DNA of 64,000 nt from Abyssibius alkaniclasticus (GTDB lineage Bacteria; Pseudomonadota; Alphaproteobacteria; Rhodobacterales; Rhodobacteraceae), in the NCBI RefSeq assembly GCF_020447305.1, contig NZ_CP095732.1, forward strand, positions 1,148,501-1,212,500, read 5' to 3'. Both the position numbers and the translations under genes were made by a program. Below, in pieces: positions 50,701-57,640 of the stretch. The notes under the pieces were generated by a model, which saw only the letters and a list, made by a program, of their open reading frames with translations, was not told the DNA's origin and searched no databases. Position 1 is the stretch's first letter, and the number at the start of each line of letters is the position of its first letter.

Positions 50701-52646
50701 CCGATCTGGCCGATTTGCTGGGCGATGACGATGGCGATCTTGACGCCCTGCTTGCCGAGAGTGACGATGACCAACCCGATGATGACCCCGCCCCCGAGGA
50801 GAAAAAAGTGAGCAAGCCCAAAGACGGATTCCAGCCCAATTTCGGCACGCTCGACGCCCCCGCGCTAAGCCACGAGGCCGGCGCGCGGCGTAAATTCCGC
50901 ATCGCCGTGCTGGGCGATTTTTCGGGCCGCGCCAACCGCGGCGCCCTGGAGATTGGCACCGATCTGGCGGCGCGCAAGGGCTTCAAGCTCGACTTTGATA
51001 CGCTGGAAACGGTCGTCAGCCGCTTTCGCACCACGCTGACCCTGCCTGTGGGCAATGACGGCGCGGCGATGGAGGTGGAGCTGAATGAGCTGGACGACCT
51101 GCATCCCGACGAGTTGTTCGACAATATGGAGGTGTTCTCCGAGCTTTCGGCCATTCGCCGCAGCCTGACCTCGGGGCGCAATCTGGAAAGCGCCATTCGC
51201 CAGTTGGAAGGCTGGGGCGCCGAATTTGCCGATTACAAGGTGAAGTCCAGCAAACGCGGCAAGGGCGGTGCCGCCCCCGCCGATATGAAGCTGAGCGATT
51301 TTCAGTCGCTGATCGGCGATACGACCCCGCGCGCCGAGGCCAGCGATGCGACCGATATCATCGCGCGAATCGTCGGCCCCTATATCACCGCCAGTCCGCA
51401 AAAGGGCACCGAGGCTATGGTCGCCGCCGTGGACAAGGCGCTGTCGGGGCTGATGTCGGCCATTTTGCACCACCCCGATTTCCAGTTCCTGGAATCGGCT
51501 TGGCGCTCGATCGATCTGCTTGGCCGGCGTGTGGAAAGCGGCACGAATTTGGAGGTGGTTGTCTATGACATGGCTGCCGAAGAGCTGGCGGCCGATCTGG
51601 CCGGCACCGAGAATATGGCCGAAACCGGGCTGTTCGATATGCTGGTCGAACGCCCGCGTGCCGATGAAAGCCAGGGGCCGCTTTCGGCCGTGATCGGGCT
51701 GTTCACCTGGGAAGAAACCCCGCCCCATGCCGAAATTCTGGCGCGTATGGCCCGGATTTCGGCCTATATGGATGCGCCCTTCATCTCGTCCATTTCCACG
51801 GGGTTCATGGGCATCAAACCCGAAGACCGGCACCCGCTGGTGCAAAAAACATGGGGTGCCTTGCGCGAAATGCCCGAGGCGCGATACCTGGGCCTGGCCA
51901 CGCCGCGCTTTATGCTGCGGATGCCCTATGGCAAGAAATCTGACCCGATCGACCGGTTTGAATACGAAGAATTCAGCACAAAAGAAGGTGTGCGCAGCTT
52001 CCTGATGGCCAATCCGGCACTGCTGGTGGCCGTGCTTCTGGCCGAAAGCGTCAGCCAGCAGGGCAAGAATATCAAGCTTGGCAGCATCATGACTTTGGAT
52101 GATGTGCCGTTTTACTATATGCTGGACCAATATGGCGACCAGGTGGCGCTGCCCTGCACCGAGCGGCTGCTCAATGTGCGTTCATCCGCCGAGGTTGTGG
52201 CGCGCGGCTATATGCCGGTTCTGTCCATACAGGGGCAGAATGTTGTGCGGCTCGGCTCGTTCCAGTCGGTCGGCGGCGGCGAGCTTCTGGGCATATGGTC
52301 GGGCGATAGCGCGGGCGAGCTTGGGGCCGGGCGCATTCAGGCGCGCACCTCGGTCGGCATTGGGGCGGCCACACCCAAGGCGGCGGGTGGCGGTGGCAAG
52401 GCCGCAGCCGCCGCGTCTGCGGGCGCGGGCGGTGATGACGATGGTGACGATGACGATCTGGACCTCGATTTCGGCGGCGATGATGACGATGGCGGCGATC
52501 TCGACCTGGATCTGGATTTTGGTGACGACGGCGATGATGGCGGCGATCTTGATGATTTGCTGGCCGGATTCGGCGATGATGACGATGACGGCGGCGATGA
52601 CGGCGATATGGATGCCGACCTTGCCGCATTATTGGGGGATCTGTGA
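47703..52646 (+). CDS. Giant TssB - acidic repeat - TssB/TssC-like fusion protein (1,647 aa)
   Basis: One uninterrupted frame encodes four parts. Residues 1-160 are a complete TssB, nearly identical to the stand-alone TssB at its N-terminus. Residues 178-1034 are acidic repeats: 30 units of 21 residues (LLAGMAADAPEDE type), then 14 shorter Asp-rich units (LLGDDDGDLDA type). Residues about 1060-1180 are a second TssB-like domain (KFRIAVLGDFSGR, ELSAIRRSLTSG). Residues about 1216-1550 are TssC-like (ILHHPDFQFLESAWRSIDLL, YLGLATPRFMLRMPYGKKSD). The C-terminal TssC domain is missing, replaced by a Gly/Ala linker and an Asp-rich tail. Rhizobial ImpD proteins are the nearest known relatives of the last part. 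ATG 47703 overlaps the channel gene. Function is unknown. Confidence 0.92.
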   Translation: MAGSQKFIARNRAPRVQIEYDVEVYGAEKKMQLPFVMGVMSDLSGKSEVAQPSVADRKFLEIDIDNFDERMRAIKPRVQFAVPNTMTGEGNLSVDIAFERMDDFSPAAIARKVEPLRKLLEAREQLNNLMTYMDGKVGAEELLDRLVGNPEQLRALLAGGAADAATKSDVGAEVQADVLNAVAASAPEDAPQADSAGGILADIAANAPDDAPVKDESAAVLAGLASDAPEDEAEDDGAAHVLAGMAADAPEDEVEEDGSAALLAGMAAGAPEDEDETDDSAELLAGMAADAPEDEDEEDLSADVLAGVAADAPEDAAEEDDSAELLAGMAAGAPEDEDETDDSTELLAGMAADAPEDEVEEDDSAELLAGMAADAPEGEFEEDLSADVLAGVAADAPEDAAEEDDSAELLAGMAADAPEDEDDTDDSTELLAGMAADAPEDEVEEDGSAALLADMAADAPEDVPEDDGTDALLTDMANDAPVDEAEEDGSAELLAGMAADAPEDVFEDDLADELLAGMAADSPQDDDVEDDSAADLLAGMAADAPEDAQEDSPDALLADMAADAPEEADEDDDSAGVLDSMAAAVEDEAPEDDGSAALLAEMATGLPEGEAEDDDTSALLADMAAAPDEADEDDDSTDTLLADLAADIPEDDEEVDGADDLLAGMAADVPEDEADDDNADLLAGMAAQAPEDEAEEGNDSLLADMAAAGDDEPPEEDGTDGLLADMSVELPEDEAEDDTDDLLADMALDIADLPEEDDTDDLLADMAADLPDDDPDDGPDDSNTDALLAEMADVDEDEDADGGALDDILGALSDDAADDDVTRQDALRDDSADANAGDDPLAALMAFAASDDPVDDGDTALDDLLGDDDGGLDALLAEDAPDETIPFDADDEIADNLPDLDDLLADGDEAGLDALLGDAADDSDLDAMLGEDGDDALNDLLGDDGDTDLDALLADDDDNSLDDLLSDAGDADDDLADLLGDDTDTDDDLDALLADDDSDADLADLLGDDDGDLDALLAESDDDQPDDDPAPEEKKVSKPKDGFQPNFGTLDAPALSHEAGARRKFRIAVLGDFSGRANRGALEIGTDLAARKGFKLDFDTLETVVSRFRTTLTLPVGNDGAAMEVELNELDDLHPDELFDNMEVFSELSAIRRSLTSGRNLESAIRQLEGWGAEFADYKVKSSKRGKGGAAPADMKLSDFQSLIGDTTPRAEASDATDIIARIVGPYITASPQKGTEAMVAAVDKALSGLMSAILHHPDFQFLESAWRSIDLLGRRVESGTNLEVVVYDMAAEELAADLAGTENMAETGLFDMLVERPRADESQGPLSAVIGLFTWEETPPHAEILARMARISAYMDAPFISSISTGFMGIKPEDRHPLVQKTWGALREMPEARYLGLATPRFMLRMPYGKKSDPIDRFEYEEFSTKEGVRSFLMANPALLVAVLLAESVSQQGKNIKLGSIMTLDDVPFYYMLDQYGDQVALPCTERLLNVRSSAEVVARGYMPVLSIQGQNVVRLGSFQSVGGGELLGIWSGDSAGELGAGRIQARTSVGIGAATPKAAGGGGKAAAAASAGAGGDDDGDDDDLDLDFGGDDDDGGDLDLDLDFGDDGDDGGDLDDLLAGFGDDDDDGGDDGDMDADLAALLGDL
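48234..50123 (+). repeat. 30 tandem 63-bp units encoding a 21-residue acidic repeat
   Basis: The block is exactly 30 x 63 bases. Each unit starts with a hydrophobic LLA-G/D-MA core and continues into an Ala-Pro-Glu-Asp acidic stretch. Units 5, 8 and 12 (starting 48486, 48675 and 48927) share the otherwise rare codon pair CTG-TTA and almost identical DNA, showing recent unit duplication with spacings of three and four units. The reading frame is kept throughout, including small length changes in units 17-29. Confidence 0.9.
50124..50806 (+). repeat. About 14 shorter Asp-rich coding repeats
   Basis: Following the 21-residue units, the protein continues with units of mostly 11-14 residues, each with an LLG or LLA core followed by Asp/Gly (LLGDDDGDLDA, LLADDDSDADLAD). 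They diverge in length at the first units (50124-50290) and become regular toward 50790. Alternating Asp/Asn/Gly positions resemble calcium-binding acidic sequences in general, but no defined EF-hand or RTX motif is present. Confidence 0.85.
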
Positions 52647-52909
52647 TGACGTCCGAGGAACAATCGGATATCATTCTGGTTAGCGACGGCAATACCACGT
52701 GGCTGTTGCAGGGTGATGCGTATCTGGCGGCGTTGCTATCGGACGAGGAATATTATCCTACGCCCGTGCGCCTGATCAGCTACGAATCGGCTTACGAGAT
52801 GAGCTTATCAAAGCCGGAAGAGCTGAATATGAGCAGTCTTTGGGCCATTCATCCAAATATTATCGACCGGCTTCGCCGGGAAAACAATTTGATCGAATTG
52901 AAAGGCTAG
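52646..52909 (+). CDS. Small unknown T6SS-operon protein (87 aa)
   Basis: ATG 52646 overlaps the fusion stop by one base (TGATG); GTG 52643 is also possible. The product is acidic with a beta-like N-terminus (QSDIILVSDGNTTWLLQGDA) and a helical C-terminus (NIIDRLRRENNLIELKG). No known domain is recognised. The tight coupling to the fusion gene suggests a function with that protein or with VgrG, whose gene starts 35 bases downstream. Confidence 0.65.
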   Translation: MTSEEQSDIILVSDGNTTWLLQGDAYLAALLSDEEYYPTPVRLISYESAYEMSLSKPEELNMSSLWAIHPNIIDRLRRENNLIELKG

Positions 52910-52944
52910 GGATTTCGCCCATGCCGATTTCTTAAGGAGATAAA

Positions 52945-55134
52945 ATGGCTGGTCAGGACATTGTTCAGAAAAACCGCCAAGTCCGCATCAAGGGGCCGTT
53001 GGGCCCGGAAAAAATGGTCTTGCTGCGCGCAGAAGTTGAAGAAGGGCTAAGCCAGATCGGCAAGGCAGATATTCAGTTCCTGTCGCCCGATCATGATTTG
53101 AGCCTTGAAGACATTGTCGGCAAGCGGCTTGGTTTGGAAATAGACGATAAAGACGGCAATACCCGCTATTGGCAAGGGTATTGCGCCAATGCGGCCTATG
53201 AGGGGCGCTATGGCGGGCAGGCGCTGTTTCGCTGCGAAATGCGCCCGACGCTGTATTTTCTGACCCTCGGGCGCGATTGCCGGATATTTCAGGATAAATC
53301 GGCGCTGGATGTTGTGAAACAGGTCATGCGCGACGCCGATCTCACCGATTTTGAAGACAAGACAACCGCCACCTACAACCCGCGGGTTTACACCGTGCAG
53401 TATCGTGAAAGCGACTTTGATTTCATCTCGCGGCTGATGGAAGAAGAGGGCATCTACTATTATTTCAAGCATGACGACAGCAAGGAAACGCTGGTGCTGG
53501 CCGATTCAAGCTCGGCCCATGTGAAGCTGCAGCACGGCGCCGACAGTCTGGAATTTCACTTCAAGGAAGATGAATACAAGCGCGATCAGGACCATATTTA
53601 CGAGTGGAAGTCGGCCGAGGCGGTGAATACCGGCAAGGTCACGATGACCGATTACGATTTTGAGAACCCGACATCCGATCTTGCTGCGGTGACGGCGATT
53701 GCCAAGGGCACGCATAGTTTCAAGGATATCGAGTATTACGACTATCCTGGCCACCATCTGACGGCTGAAGAAGGCAAGGTGCGCACACGCGTGCGCACCG
53801 AAGCCCATGCCGCCCAGCACAACCGTTCGCGCGGGAAGGGCAATGTGCGCTGGCTGGCGGCGGGCGGCACCTTTACCATGAAGGAACATCCGCGCAGCAG
53901 CTTCAACAAGGAATATCTGGTGCTGAGCGCGCGCCACAAGCTGAGCATCGAAACCGATACCGAAGACAAGGGCCAGGCGCAGACGGCGCTGCAATCGGAA
54001 GGCGGGCAGGGCGGCGCACCGGTGGGTGACGCCAAAGAGGGCGACAAGGAAACAACGCCGGCCATCGAGTCGGATTTTTCGGTGCAGTTGAAGGCCGAGC
54101 CCTATCGCGCCCCGAAACGCGCGCCGATCCCGAAAATATCGGGGCTGCAAACCGCGGTGGTCACCGGCCCCTCGGGCGAGGAGATTTACACCGACAAGCA
54201 TGGCCGCATCAAAGTGCAGTTCCACTGGGACCGCGAGGGCAACAAGGACGAGAAAACCACCTGTTTTGTGCGCGTGATGCAGCATATGTCGGGCCAGGGC
54301 TGGGGCGCGTTCCATATTCCGCGCATCGGCCAAGAGGTTGTCGTGCAGTTTGAAGAGGGCAATCCCGACCGGCCCATCATCATCGGTATGCTTTACAACG
54401 AGGCCAAGAAGCACCCCTTCGCCTTCCCCGCGAATATGACTCAATCCGGCATCAAGACCAACAGCTCCAAAGGCGGTGGCGGTTTTCATGAACTGGTGTT
54501 TGAAGACAAGAAGGACGAAGAATTTGTCCGGCTGCAATCGGAGAAGGACTATAAGGAAACCATCAAGAACAACGCCGAAATTTCCATCGGCTTTGAAAAG
54601 ATGGACCCCGGGGATTTAACCGAGAAGATCTACAACCACAAAACCACCGAACTTGAGAAGGGCGACCATACCTTCACCGTGAAGGAAGGTAGCGAAGCGC
54701 GCAGCATTGCCGCCAGCCGCACGCTGACCGTTGGCGAGGATGAAACCACCGATATCGGCGCCAACCGCACGGAAACCGTGGGAGCGAATGAGGAGGTGAC
54801 GATTGGTGGTGACAATACTGTCACAGTTTCGGGTAACTATACGCTGGATGTGACGGGTGATATTCTGATCAAGTCCGGCAGCAAGATAACGCTGGAGGTG
54901 GGCGGCACGAGTGTTGTGATAGATAGCTCGTCAATCGCTATCAGCACCACCAATGTCAGCGTTGACGCAAGTAGCTCGTTCGAGGTTTCAGCGGGCGGGT
55001 CGGCCTCGATCAGTGCGGGGGGCTCTGCCGAATTGACGGCCGGTGGCTCTGTCACGGTAGAAGCGAGCGGCGCAGCCGAGGTGAAGAGTAGCGCCATTCT
55101 TGCGCTGCAAGGCTCCATTGTGAAAATAAATTAG
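52945..55134 (+). CDS. vgrG: T6SS spike protein VgrG (TssI)
   Basis: The 729-residue protein has gp27-like and gp5-like parts. Typical stretches are ALFRCEMRPTLYFLTLGRDC, FQDKSALDVVKQVM, SDFDFISRLMEEEGIYYYFK, then the OB-fold HGRIKVQFHWDREG, WGAFHIPRIGQEVVVQFEEG and NPDRPIIIGMLYN. The C-terminus is a beta-helix needle of short Ser/Gly/Ala repeats (VSAGGSASISAGGSAELTAG) with no effector extension. It follows the 87-residue gene by 35 bases and has its own ribosome site (AAGGAGA). Confidence 0.96.
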   Translation: MAGQDIVQKNRQVRIKGPLGPEKMVLLRAEVEEGLSQIGKADIQFLSPDHDLSLEDIVGKRLGLEIDDKDGNTRYWQGYCANAAYEGRYGGQALFRCEMRPTLYFLTLGRDCRIFQDKSALDVVKQVMRDADLTDFEDKTTATYNPRVYTVQYRESDFDFISRLMEEEGIYYYFKHDDSKETLVLADSSSAHVKLQHGADSLEFHFKEDEYKRDQDHIYEWKSAEAVNTGKVTMTDYDFENPTSDLAAVTAIAKGTHSFKDIEYYDYPGHHLTAEEGKVRTRVRTEAHAAQHNRSRGKGNVRWLAAGGTFTMKEHPRSSFNKEYLVLSARHKLSIETDTEDKGQAQTALQSEGGQGGAPVGDAKEGDKETTPAIESDFSVQLKAEPYRAPKRAPIPKISGLQTAVVTGPSGEEIYTDKHGRIKVQFHWDREGNKDEKTTCFVRVMQHMSGQGWGAFHIPRIGQEVVVQFEEGNPDRPIIIGMLYNEAKKHPFAFPANMTQSGIKTNSSKGGGGFHELVFEDKKDEEFVRLQSEKDYKETIKNNAEISIGFEKMDPGDLTEKIYNHKTTELEKGDHTFTVKEGSEARSIAASRTLTVGEDETTDIGANRTETVGANEEVTIGGDNTVTVSGNYTLDVTGDILIKSGSKITLEVGGTSVVIDSSSIAISTTNVSVDASSSFEVSAGGSASISAGGSAELTAGGSVTVEASGAAEVKSSAILALQGSIVKIN

Positions 55135-55144
55135 GGCGGGCGAG

Positions 55145-55768
55145 ATGACTGATAAAGATCCATTCGCCAAACTGACCAAGATCGACGGTAAAACCGCCGC
55201 CGATGTCGTTCGCCTTGGTAAACTGAAATTCAACACGCAAATCGAAACGCCTGCCAATGCGCCGGTGTCGCATCTGATCAAGGAACTGGTGGCGCAGAAC
55301 CTGCTGATGGACGCGCTCAAGGTTCTAGCCCTTGCCCTGCCGGGGCGCGAAGCCGTGTGGTGGGGCTGCCTTGCGGTGCGTGACCTGATGCCGGAGGGCA
55401 AGAAAACCCCGCATCTGGAAGCCGCCGAGGCCTGGGTGTTCAAGCCGACTCTGGCGCAAAAGCAAAAGCTGCGCCCGATGTTCGAGGATCCGGGCGGCAT
55501 GGATGTGGCCATGTGCGAAGCCGGCTTTAACGTGCCCATGCCCGATGACGAGGAGAAATCGGTCTCGCCACCGCATCTGGTGGGGTTGCTGGTGTTTACC
55601 GCGCAGGTCAAATCGCATTTCTCATCGAAAATTCCCGAAGAGATTGCGCTGCAGGGCGAGCTTTTGCTGGCGCGCGGGCTGGATATTGCCCGCGGCGGCT
55701 CGGGGCAGGTCGAACCGAAAGCAACGAAATCCGACAAGGCCATTGGCGAAGCCGATCTGGCTGGATAG
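55145..55768 (+). CDS. Unknown protein between vgrG and PAAR, possible adaptor
   Basis: The 207-residue soluble protein has helical segments (LIKELVAQNLLMDALKVLAL, EAVWWGCLAVRDLMP) and a central Pro-rich loop (NVPMPDDEEKSVSPPHL). Position 10 bases after vgrG and 22 bases before the PAAR gene suggests a role in loading cargo or PAAR on the spike. It does not match the chaperone families (DUF1795, DUF2169, DUF4123) as far as I can see. No toxin motif is visible. Confidence 0.65.
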   Translation: MTDKDPFAKLTKIDGKTAADVVRLGKLKFNTQIETPANAPVSHLIKELVAQNLLMDALKVLALALPGREAVWWGCLAVRDLMPEGKKTPHLEAAEAWVFKPTLAQKQKLRPMFEDPGGMDVAMCEAGFNVPMPDDEEKSVSPPHLVGLLVFTAQVKSHFSSKIPEEIALQGELLLARGLDIARGGSGQVEPKATKSDKAIGEADLAG

Positions 55769-55790
55769 ACTAGGCTGAAAGGAGACTGAA

Positions 55791-56084
55791 ATGGGACAAC
55801 CCGCAGCCCGTGTCGGCGATATGCATACCTGCCCGATGTTTAACGGGCCCGTGCCGCATGTTGGCGGGCCGGTTTTGCCACCCGGTGGCGTAACCTGCCT
55901 GATTGCATGTGTGCCCGCAGCGCGTTCAAGCGACATGTGCACCTGTGTCGGCCCGCCGGATGTCATCACGAAAGGCTCGGGCACCGTCATGATTTCCAGC
56001 CTTCCCGCTGCACGCCTGGGCGATATGACGAGTCATGGCGGCGCCATCGTGCTGGGCGCACCAACCGTTCTGATCGGAGGATAA
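55791..56084 (+). CDS. PAAR-domain spike-tip protein
   Basis: The 97-residue protein is a stand-alone PAAR that sharpens the VgrG spike. It opens QPAARVGDMHTCPMFNGPVP, has VPAARSSDMCTCVGPPDVI in the middle and LPAARLGDMTSHGGAIVLG near the end, three PAAR-type turns. Two His and several Cys (HTC, MCTC, SHGG) provide zinc ligands. It has no C-terminal toxin domain. AAAGGAGA precedes the ATG. Confidence 0.95.
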   Translation: MGQPAARVGDMHTCPMFNGPVPHVGGPVLPPGGVTCLIACVPAARSSDMCTCVGPPDVITKGSGTVMISSLPAARLGDMTSHGGAIVLGAPTVLIGG

Positions 56085-56093
56085 CACGACCGC

Positions 56094-57602
56094 ATGGGGC
56101 TAATTCTGAATATTCAAGGCTCTGGCGTCGTGCCCGATGGCCCGTCGCAAATTCCCATGCGCGGGGGCGCACTCACCATTGGCCGCGCCGCAGGAAACGA
56201 CCTTGTTCTGCCCGACCCTGATCGCGTTGTCTCGTCGCGCCATTGCGTGATCGAGGAGCGCGGGAACGACTATGTCTTGATGGATATTTCCACCAATGGC
56301 ACGTTTTTGAACTTTGAGCCGGGCGCGCTTGGCCCGGTGGCAACGCCGCTGAACAACGGCGATATCGTGCAGATCGGCCCCTATGAGCTGCGCGTCGACA
56401 TTCAGGAAGCGCCTGCCGCCAGCACATCCGACATTCTGGCCGATCTTGCGCCGCCCTTGGCCGATGAGGAACTTTCGCCGCAAGGCCGCGCCGCCAATAC
56501 CGGCGATTTGCCGGGTTTTGGCGGGCCGGGCGCGGGCAATGATGATTTTCTGGGCGATCTGCTGGGCGCAGGCCCGGCGGCTGGCCCGAAAGCCACATCG
56601 CTGTCGGCCCCGCCACCCGACCCGGCGCCGCTTATTCCCGATGATGATGATATTCTGGGCGGCAAGGGCCCGGACCCGTTTGCCGAGTTTGGCCATAGCT
56701 CGGAAGACCATACCGCCAGCGCGAATGACTATTTCGCGGCACCCGAAGTTTCGGGGGGTGGCGCGGGGTTCATTCCCGATGACTGGGATCTGGATGGTGA
56801 GGAGGAAGCGCCTGCTCCCGCCCCGGCACCCGCCCCCGCCCCGGCCCCGGCCCCGGCCCCGAAGGCCGCGCCAACCCCGCCACCGGCCCCGGCTCCGGCA
56901 GCACCCCATGCCGCTGCACCGCCACCCCCTGAGCCGCTTGCGCCGGCGCCGCCCGCACCACCGGCCCCCGAGGTCAAGGCGCCTGACGCGGCCAGACCCG
57001 CGCCCGCAGTTGCGGCCAGCGGCCCCGTGGTGAATGCCGATCTTGCCAAGGTCTTCCTGGCATCGGCTGGCGCGGAGAAGGTCAAAATCGACGATGCCGA
57101 CCTGGCCGCTGCAATGGAGCGTGCCGGTGCCGCCTATCGCAAGATGGTCGAAGGTCTGCGCGAAGTGCTGATGACCCGCGCCTCGATCAAATCCGAATTC
57201 CGGCTTGGCCAGACGATGATCTCGCCCGACGGGAACAACCCGATCAAGTTTTCGGTCTCGGCCGATCAGGCGATCGAGGCAATGCTGCGCCCCGGAATGC
57301 CCGGCTATTTGCCCGCTGATCGCGCCGCCGATGAGGCGCTCAAAGACATCAAGGCGCATGAGGTTGCCATGATGACCGGGATGCAGGCCGCCATCACCTC
57401 GCTGCTCAAAAAATTCGACCCCGCCAGCCTTGCGGGCCGAATCGAAGGCAAGGGCGGGCTTTTCGGCGGTAAAAAGGCAAAATACTGGGACGCGTTTGAA
57501 AAAATGTATGGCGAAATCGCCGCCGAGGCCGAAGATGATTTTCAGAATCTGTTCGGCAAGGCCTTTGCGGAAGCGTATCGTTCGCAATTGAAGAAATTAT
57601 AG
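56094..57602 (+). CDS. tagH: T6SS FHA-domain protein (TagH/ImpI-like)
   Basis: The 502-residue protein has an N-terminal FHA domain (residues about 10-100: LTIGRAAGNDLVLPDPDRVV, VSSRHCVIEERG, DISTNGTFLNFE), which binds phosphothreonine. A long acidic then Ala/Pro-rich linker (residues about 105-310) contains LLG/LLA-type motifs (SDILADLAPPL, DDFLGDLLGAG). The C-terminal TagH-type domain (residues about 320-500) ends FQNLFGKAFAEAYRSQL. In known systems PpkA phosphorylates the FHA protein to activate secretion; two kinases are encoded at 24.7 and 32.6 kb. It starts 9 bases after PAAR. Confidence 0.93.
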   Translation: MGLILNIQGSGVVPDGPSQIPMRGGALTIGRAAGNDLVLPDPDRVVSSRHCVIEERGNDYVLMDISTNGTFLNFEPGALGPVATPLNNGDIVQIGPYELRVDIQEAPAASTSDILADLAPPLADEELSPQGRAANTGDLPGFGGPGAGNDDFLGDLLGAGPAAGPKATSLSAPPPDPAPLIPDDDDILGGKGPDPFAEFGHSSEDHTASANDYFAAPEVSGGGAGFIPDDWDLDGEEEAPAPAPAPAPAPAPAPAPKAAPTPPPAPAPAAPHAAAPPPPEPLAPAPPAPPAPEVKAPDAARPAPAVAASGPVVNADLAKVFLASAGAEKVKIDDADLAAAMERAGAAYRKMVEGLREVLMTRASIKSEFRLGQTMISPDGNNPIKFSVSADQAIEAMLRPGMPGYLPADRAADEALKDIKAHEVAMMTGMQAAITSLLKKFDPASLAGRIEGKGGLFGGKKAKYWDAFEKMYGEIAAEAEDDFQNLFGKAFAEAYRSQLKKL

Positions 57603-57640
57603 TGCCGCCATGTGGCGGAGCGTTGAAAGGGTAGGCAGCG

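Noticed and set aside
48079-51196. Three long antisense frames (685, 551 and 641 residues) under the acidic fusion gene
   Set aside because: They are compositional shadows of the repeats: His/Pro/Arg-rich, Ile/Gln-rich and Ser-rich translations with no domain, no ribosome site and no promoter, while the plus frame has TssB and TssC homology on both sides.
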